Assembly: GCA_947176635.1 (NCBI GenBank)
Contig: CAMWRJ010000006.1
Location: 1 to 13,676, forward strand
Length of the DNA: 13,676 bases
Source: an uncultured Mycoplasmataceae bacterium
GTDB lineage: Bacteria > Bacillota_I > Bacilli_A > Mycoplasmatales > Mycoplasmoidaceae
Direction of reading: 5' to 3'
Position numbers and translations under genes: made by a program
Notes under the pieces: generated by a model
The model's input: only the letters and a program-made list of their open reading frames with translations
What the model was told of the DNA's origin: nothing
The model's database searches: none
In this document: positions 9,017 through 13,676 of the stretch, piece by piece
How the letters are laid out: each line of letters starts with the position of its first letter
How positions within the stretch are numbered: position 1 is the stretch's first letter

Positions 9017-10371
9017 TGTCTGCAATTAAAAATGATACTATTTGTGCATTAGCTACAGCAAGAATGAATTGTGCTATTCATTTAATCAGATTATCAGGTG
9101 CTGATGCATATGCAATTATTAATAAAATCACTGACAAAAAAGTAGAAAAAGCTAGTTTTAAAATTGTTCGTAGATTTATTGTTGATAAAAACCAAAATAA
9201 AGTTGATGATGTGTTATTAAATTGTTTTGAAAATCCAAAGTCATACACAGGTGAAGATTTAATTGAAATCAACTGTCATGGTGGAGTTTATTTAGCTGAT
9301 AAAATTTTAAACTTATTAATTAAAAATGGAGCTAGAATGGCTGAACCTGGTGAATTTAGTCATCGTGCTTTATTAAATAACAAAATTGATGTCACACAAG
9401 TTGAAGCGATTAATAATTTAGTATTTGCTAAAAATGATTTTGCTTTAAAAGGTGCAATTGATGCATTAAGTGGAAATGTTAGTGAAGCATTAAAAATATT
9501 TAGAAAAGAATTATTTAATGTTTTAGGTCAAATTATAGTAAATATTGATTATCCTGAATTTGATGATGTGCCGCAATTAACAGATAGTGATGTTTTAAAT
9601 ATTTTAAAAACATTAAATCAAGATATTAAAACTTTAATTAAAGAATCTAAAAAATTTATTCCCTTAAGTGAAGGTATCAAGATTGCTTTAATTGGTGAAC
9701 CAAATGTTGGTAAATCTAGTTTAATGAATTGTTTAATTAATGATGATAAAGCAATTGTTAGCGATATTCCAGGAACTACTAGAGATATTGTTGAATCAAC
9801 AATTAATATTGACGGATTAACATTAAAATTCTTTGATACTGCTGGTTTAAGAGAAAGTAGTGATTTAGTTGAAAATATTGGTATTAATAAAGCTAAAGAA
9901 TTATTAAACAAAGTAGATTTAATTTTATGATTATCTGACTCACAAAAACAAAACAAAGATGAACAAGAAATTCAAGAAATCATAAAAGATAAAAATTACA
10001 TAAAAGTTTTCACAAAAAAAGATTTATTAAAAAATAATATTGAATTGAAAGATAATGAAGTTTTAGTTTCTTCTAAAAATAAAGACATTAATAGTTTAAT
10101 TGAAAAAATCAAATCTAAATTTTACACTAATGATTTTAATTTAAATTCAGAATTACAAGTATTACAATCTCAACGTCAAATTAATATTTTAGAATATGTT
10201 CAAAACCTAATTGAACAATCAATTAATGATTTAGAAAGCAATTATGCTACATTAGATTTAATTGCAGCTAATTTAGAAACAGCAGATCGCGAAATTAATA
10301 AATTATTAGGCAAAACAAATGATTATGATTTCTTAGATGATTTATTTTTAAATTTCTGTTTAGGAAAATAA
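9016..10371 (+). CDS. mnmE: tRNA modification GTPase MnmE (TrmE)
   Basis: With MnmG this GTPase makes the cmnm5/nm5 modification of uridine 34 in tRNAs reading NNA/NNG codons. The product is 451 aa with a TGA-encoded Trp at 9928. The N-terminal tetrahydrofolate-binding domain (about 1-120) starts SAIKNDTICALATA and contains NCHGG. A helical domain surrounds the inserted G domain: G1 GEPNVGKS (227-234), G2 TTRDI, G3 DTAGL (274-278), G4 TKKD (333-336). The C-terminus ends FCLGK, with the catalytic-type Cys448 typical of MnmE. The start overlaps the holB stop by one base (TAATG), with AAAGGA at 9005-9010. MnmG is not in the window. Confidence 0.97.
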
Positions 10372-10374
10372 ATT

Positions 10375-11151
10375 ATGAAATATTTTGATACACACACCCA
10401 TACTAATGATGAACAATTATTAATTCAATTTAATGAAATTAAAAAAACATTAATTGAAAATGAATTTGGTATGAATATTATTGGTGTTGATTTAGAATCA
10501 TCAAAATTAGCAGTTAATCAAGCATTAGAACATAATAATTTTTATGCATCAATCGGAATTCATCCTGATGAAATTTTAGATGATTCATTAGTTGATAAAA
10601 CAATGCAAGAATTAGAAAATTTATATTATAAAAACCCACATAAAATTAAATGTATTGGTGAATGTGGAATTGATTTATATCGTGGTCAAACTAATTTAGA
10701 TTCTCAAATATTATGATTTAAAAAACAATTTGAATTAGCTAAAAAACTTAATTTAGTTTTAATGATACATGCAAGAGATGCATATCCAGAATTATTAGAT
10801 GTTTTGAAATCATGAGATTTATCAAATATGAAAATAATAATTCATTGTTATACAGGCAATGTTGAATATGCTAAAGAATTTCAAAAATTAGGATGTTATA
10901 TTTCAATAGGTGGGATAGTAACATTTAAAAATGCTGAAAACTTAAGAGATGTAGTTAGAAACATTGATTTAAATTTATTAATTACTGAAACTGATGCACC
11001 TTATTTAACACCTGTTCCATTTAGAGGAAAACTAAATTATCCTTATTATGTACAATATGTTAATGAATTCATTGCTAACTTATTAAATATCAACATTGAT
11101 GAATTTAATAATTTAATTATGAATAATGTTAAAACAATATTTAATATTTAA
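10375..11151 (+). CDS. tatD: TatD-family metal-dependent hydrolase (putative DNase)
   Basis: TatD proteins are metal-dependent TIM-barrel hydrolases with 3'-5' DNase activity in several species; the physiological role here is unknown. The product is 258 aa, normal length, with TGA-encoded Trp at 10714 and 10813. All metal-site motifs are present: FDTHTH (residues 4-9), IGIHPDE, GECGID, MIHARDA, HCYTGN, and TETDAPYLTP near the C-terminus. The start ATG 10375 follows the mnmE stop by 3 nt and uses AGGA inside the mnmE end. It is the last gene of the plus-strand operon. Confidence 0.95.
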
Positions 11152-11177
11152 ACTTAAATGACATCTCCTATAATTGA

Positions 11178-11237
11178 TAGACTAGGACTCCAATCATTTA
11201 GACATATATTTTTGTCCCATGATGGCGTCCTAGTCTA
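11178..11237. repeat. 60-nt imperfect palindrome between convergent operons
   Basis: TAGACTAGGAC (11178-11188) is repeated as its exact reverse complement GTCCTAGTCTA (11227-11237). Inside, CCA/TGG, TCAT/ATGA and GACA/TGTC continue the pairing with small mismatches and a bulge, giving about 22 base pairs around an 8-nt loop. There is no T-tail directly after it on either strand, so it is not a standard terminator. It is richer in G+C than its surroundings. It could be a small remnant or MITE with fused terminal repeats, a structured RNA end for tatD, or a protein-binding site; the sequence does not decide. The rest of the spacer 11152-11336 holds only the mtaB terminator. Confidence 0.7.
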
Positions 11238-11287
11238 CTTCATTGACTCGTCACGACTTTTTGTTGCTTAAGTAAATCTTATTTGAT

Positions 11288-11317
11288 GAAAAAAGACACT
11301 TCCTTAAGGAAATGTCT
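11288..11317 (-). terminator. Rho-independent terminator of mtaB
   Basis: On the minus strand a 10-12 bp stem (AGACATTTCC with GGAAGTGTCT, one G-U pair, TTAA tip) is followed directly by six T. It begins 20 nt after the mtaB stop codon. On the plus strand the T-tail is missing, so tatD transcription is not obviously stopped by it. Confidence 0.87.
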
Positions 11318-11336
11318 GTTGCTCTATTTATTAAGA

Positions 11337-12641
11337 TTATTTTAATTCACCATAAGCATTATTCATTATTACTTTAGTAATTTTGACTTTTTTTAATTGA
11401 TTAACTAAATTCTCATTGGAATCAACTACTACTGAAAAATATTCACTACTTTTGCCGATATATTTATCTTTTGTGAATTCTTGTTCAAATAAGACTTCAA
11501 CTTCTTTACCAATAAATTTTTTTAGAAAATTAACTTCTAATTCTTTATTTAATGTTAAGAAATCATTTACTCTTTGTTTTTTAATAATATCTTTAACTTT
11601 TTGTTTAATATTAGCTGCTCTTGTATATTTTCTTTCTGAATAAGGAAAAACATGAATATTATAAAAACCTATTTGTTTACAAAATTCTAATGATTTATTA
11701 TGATCTTCATCAGTTTCTGTTGGAAAACCGCAAATATAATCAGTAGTAAAAGAAGTGGTTTCCGATTTTTGTTTAATTTTATTTACTAATTCTAAAAATT
11801 GTTCAGTGCTGTATTTACGATTCATTTCTTTTAAAACACTATTGCTTCCTGATTGTAAACAAATGTGTCAATGTTGACAAAATCTATTTTTATGTGTTGT
11901 TACTAAATCTACAATTTCATCTGTTATTTGAAAAGGTTCAACTGAACTAATTCTAATTCTAAAATTACCAGGAATTTCATTAATCATTTTTAATAATTGA
12001 TAAAAGTCTATATTATCTTTATCTAAATAACCTGCTGTGTTTACGCCAGTTAAAACAATTTCTTTATAATTAGCATTAACTAAATCTTTAATTTCTTTTA
12101 ATATTGATAAATGGTTTTTACTTCTTTGTCTACCCCTAGTAAATGGAATAATACAGTATGAACACATAAAATTACAACCTTCTTGGATTTTTAAAAAGGC
12201 TCTAGTATGTTCATTGAAATGATCAATTTTAGATTCTTCAAATTCAGTTTCTAATAATAAGTTTGAAACATTTATGTATTTTTGTTGATTGTTTGCAAAA
12301 TATTCTTCTAAAACATTAATGATGCTAGATTTTAATTTATTACCAATAATAATGTCTACATTGTCAATATTTTGTTCTGCTTGCGAAAAACAACCACAAA
12401 CTAAAACAATTGCATTTGGATTTTGTTTTCTAGCTTTATTAATTGTATATCTAGATTTAGCATCAGCTGCATTAGTAACTGAACATGAATTAATAATATA
12501 TAAATCTGCTTTATGATTAAAATCTACTTCAATTAATCCATAAGATAATAATTCATTTTTAATAATATTTGATTCATATAAATTTACTTTACAACCTAAT
12601 GTTTGAATAGCGAATGTTTTTAAATTAGTTAAATGATTCAT
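11337..12641 (-). CDS. mtaB: tRNA t6A37 methylthiotransferase MtaB (radical SAM)
   Basis: MtaB adds a methylthio group to t6A at position 37 of tRNAs decoding ANN codons, giving ms2t6A. The product is 434 aa with a TGA-encoded Trp at 11868-11870. The N-terminal methylthiotransferase domain shows the three cluster cysteines Cys17 (QTLGCKVN), Cys53 (NSCSVTNAAD) and Cys84 (CGCFSQ). The radical SAM motif CNFMCSYC holds Cys156, Cys160 and Cys163. HICLQSGS and FPTETDEDH follow, and a C-terminal TRAM-like domain (about 370-434) binds tRNA. The opening QTLGCKVN fits MtaB rather than MiaB. The start ATG 12641 follows AAGGA at 12652-12656. The gene is 6 nt after the membrane protein gene and two genes after rsmE; rsmE-mtaB adjacency is known from Bacillus. 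The enzyme implies an iron-sulfur assembly system elsewhere in the genome. Confidence 0.94.
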
Positions 12642-12647
12642 AAGAAA

Positions 12648-13349
12648 TTATTCCTTATCTAATTCTGCATTAGATAAATTTTCAGATTCATCTGTTGGTA
12701 AATCAGGAATTGTTATATTCTCATAAGATTCATCATCTTTAGATTCTGATTCATTATTTAATCCATCATAAGGCATTCTTGTAACTGGATCATAAGTTCC
12801 ATTTGCAACACCTTCATCAACCATTTGTATATTTTGATTATATATGATTTGTAAATTAATGTATTCAGAATAACCCATAATTGAAAATGTAAAAATACTA
12901 TTAACAATTAATCCTGCACCATAAATTCAAATTCTTGTATAGCAATCATTTTTAGGGTCACCATTATCAATTGGAATAGCAAATGCAATTGATGATCAAC
13001 AAATATTTAAAATAATTAATGCAGCTGCCATATAACCAACATAACTGTATTTTTTTGTTAATTTTACAGGTACTGGATATTCTTCTTTTTTATTAATTTT
13101 AAATCAGAAAAATTGTTGTAAAAATAACATTACACAAGCTGCAAGATTGAAAATTGCAATACTTAAAACACTACCTAACATTAATCCATTATCATTAGGA
13201 TTACTTAATGCAGCATAATCACTTTCATGATTTCCAACTAAATTACCTATTGATGTATACTTATAAGCAAATAAACCTAGTGGAACAACCATTCCTAATA
13301 AGATAAATATGAATACAAGTATTAAACAATATTTTAATAAACGTTTCAT
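12648..13349 (-). CDS. Unknown membrane protein with four predicted helices and an acidic tail
   Basis: I do not recognise this 233-aa protein. TGA codons at 12927, 12996 and 13104 read as Trp; without this it appears as two short fragments. Hydrophobic segments lie at about residues 5-29, 56-82, 101-126 and 138-160. A basic N-terminus (MKRLLK) and an even number of helices suggest both ends are cytoplasmic. Residues 195-233 are strongly acidic and probably unstructured. A soluble loop with Asn and Asp residues lies between helices 1 and 2. The start is ATG 13349, overlapping the rsmE stop (TAATG) with AAAGGA 8 nt before it; an in-frame ATG at 13367 lies inside rsmE and is less likely. It is translationally coupled to rsmE and followed 6 nt later by mtaB. 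No enzymatic motif is visible, so a role in transport or envelope function is only a guess. Confidence 0.85.
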
Positions 13350-13676
13350 TATTTTTTTCCTTTGCATAATAAGAAGTTATTAATAATTGATAAAGCATAT
13401 AATGATGCTGTTTCACTTCTTAATATTGTTTTTGTTAAACTAATTAATTTTAAATTTTTAAAATTTTGTAATTGAATTATTTCATCATTAGTGAAACCAC
13501 CCTCAGGTCCTACTATTAAAGCAATCTTTTTTGTTTCATTTTGAAAATCAGATTGATATAAATAATTAATAGTTTCTTTTTCATATGGAACAATGATTAA
13601 ATCATAATTCATATCATTTAATGTTTTAATTAATTCATTAAAATTTAATGGTTCATAAAGATTCATTAAATTATCT
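13349..13676 (-). CDS. rsmE: 16S rRNA (uracil-1498-N3)-methyltransferase RsmE, C-terminal part
   Basis: RsmE methylates N3 of U1498 in 16S rRNA with S-adenosylmethionine. Only about the last 109 residues are in the window; the frame runs off the right edge. The trefoil-knot SPOUT motifs of the family are visible: VGPEGGFTNDE followed by LRSETASLYAL, which together form the SAM pocket. It is the first visible gene of the minus-strand operon rsmE - membrane protein - mtaB and its stop shares a base with the next start. The N-terminal PUA-like domain and the promoter must lie to the right. Confidence 0.92.
   Translation of the reverse strand, partial: DNLMNLYEPLNFNELIKTLNDMNYDLIIVPYEKETINYLYQSDFQNETKKIALIVGPEGGFTNDEIIQLQNFKNLKLISLTKTILRSETASLYALSIINNFLLCKGKK

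Noticed and set aside
9078-9956. Two open frames on the minus strand opposite mnmE
   Set aside because: Both are antisense to conserved MnmE domains and have no ribosome site.
11238-11262. TCGTCACGA followed by five T as a terminator for tatD
   Set aside because: The possible stem has only four base pairs, too weak to call a terminator.
11416-12516. Two plus-strand open frames opposite mtaB
   Set aside because: They are complementary to conserved MtaB segments and show no family features.

Overview
The window is low-GC mollicute DNA (Mycoplasma/Spiroplasma/Entomoplasma type). It uses genetic code 4: almost every gene here is interrupted by in-frame TGA codons at tryptophan-compatible positions, and reading TGA as Trp restores full-length proteins (for example RNase R 724 aa, SerRS 423 aa, MnmE 451 aa, MtaB 434 aa). 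That excludes Acholeplasma-type mollicutes, which use the standard code. I cannot name the species from this window.

Layout. On the minus strand at the left (1-2080) are the first 12 codons of an unidentified gene, pyrimidine-nucleoside phosphorylase (pdp), and a 218-aa protein that resembles a divergent class III nucleotide cyclase and ends at its own terminator. A 295-bp divergent spacer follows, then a plus-strand DpnM-type Dam methylase without a restriction partner. Next come a minus-strand tRNA-Ser(GCU) with its terminator and a 93-bp divergent promoter region.

From 3542 to 11151 the plus strand carries an almost gapless eight-gene run: secG-rnr-smpB-serS-tmk-holB-mnmE-tatD. It joins two groups that are well known separately, the secG-rnr-smpB group (protein export and trans-translation/RNA decay) and the serS-tmk-holB-mnmE-tatD order found in small mycoplasma genomes. 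Gaps are at most 29 nt and several genes overlap, so co-transcription is likely.

From 11337 to the right edge the minus strand carries rsmE (partial), a four-helix membrane protein of unknown function, and mtaB. The rsmE/mtaB neighbourhood is conserved in Firmicutes; the membrane protein between them is the local novelty. The two operons converge on a 185-bp spacer with a rho-independent terminator for mtaB and a striking 60-nt imperfect palindrome.

Most of the window is housekeeping: translation and tRNA/rRNA modification (serS, mnmE, mtaB, rsmE, smpB, tRNA-Ser), RNA decay (rnr), DNA replication (tmk, holB), secretion (secG) and nucleoside salvage (pdp). The parts most worth a second look are the cyclase-like gene beside the orphan Dam (a possible small defence or signalling pocket), the palindrome at 11178-11237 and the membrane protein at 12648-13349. 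I found no CRISPR array, intact insertion sequence, rRNA or origin.
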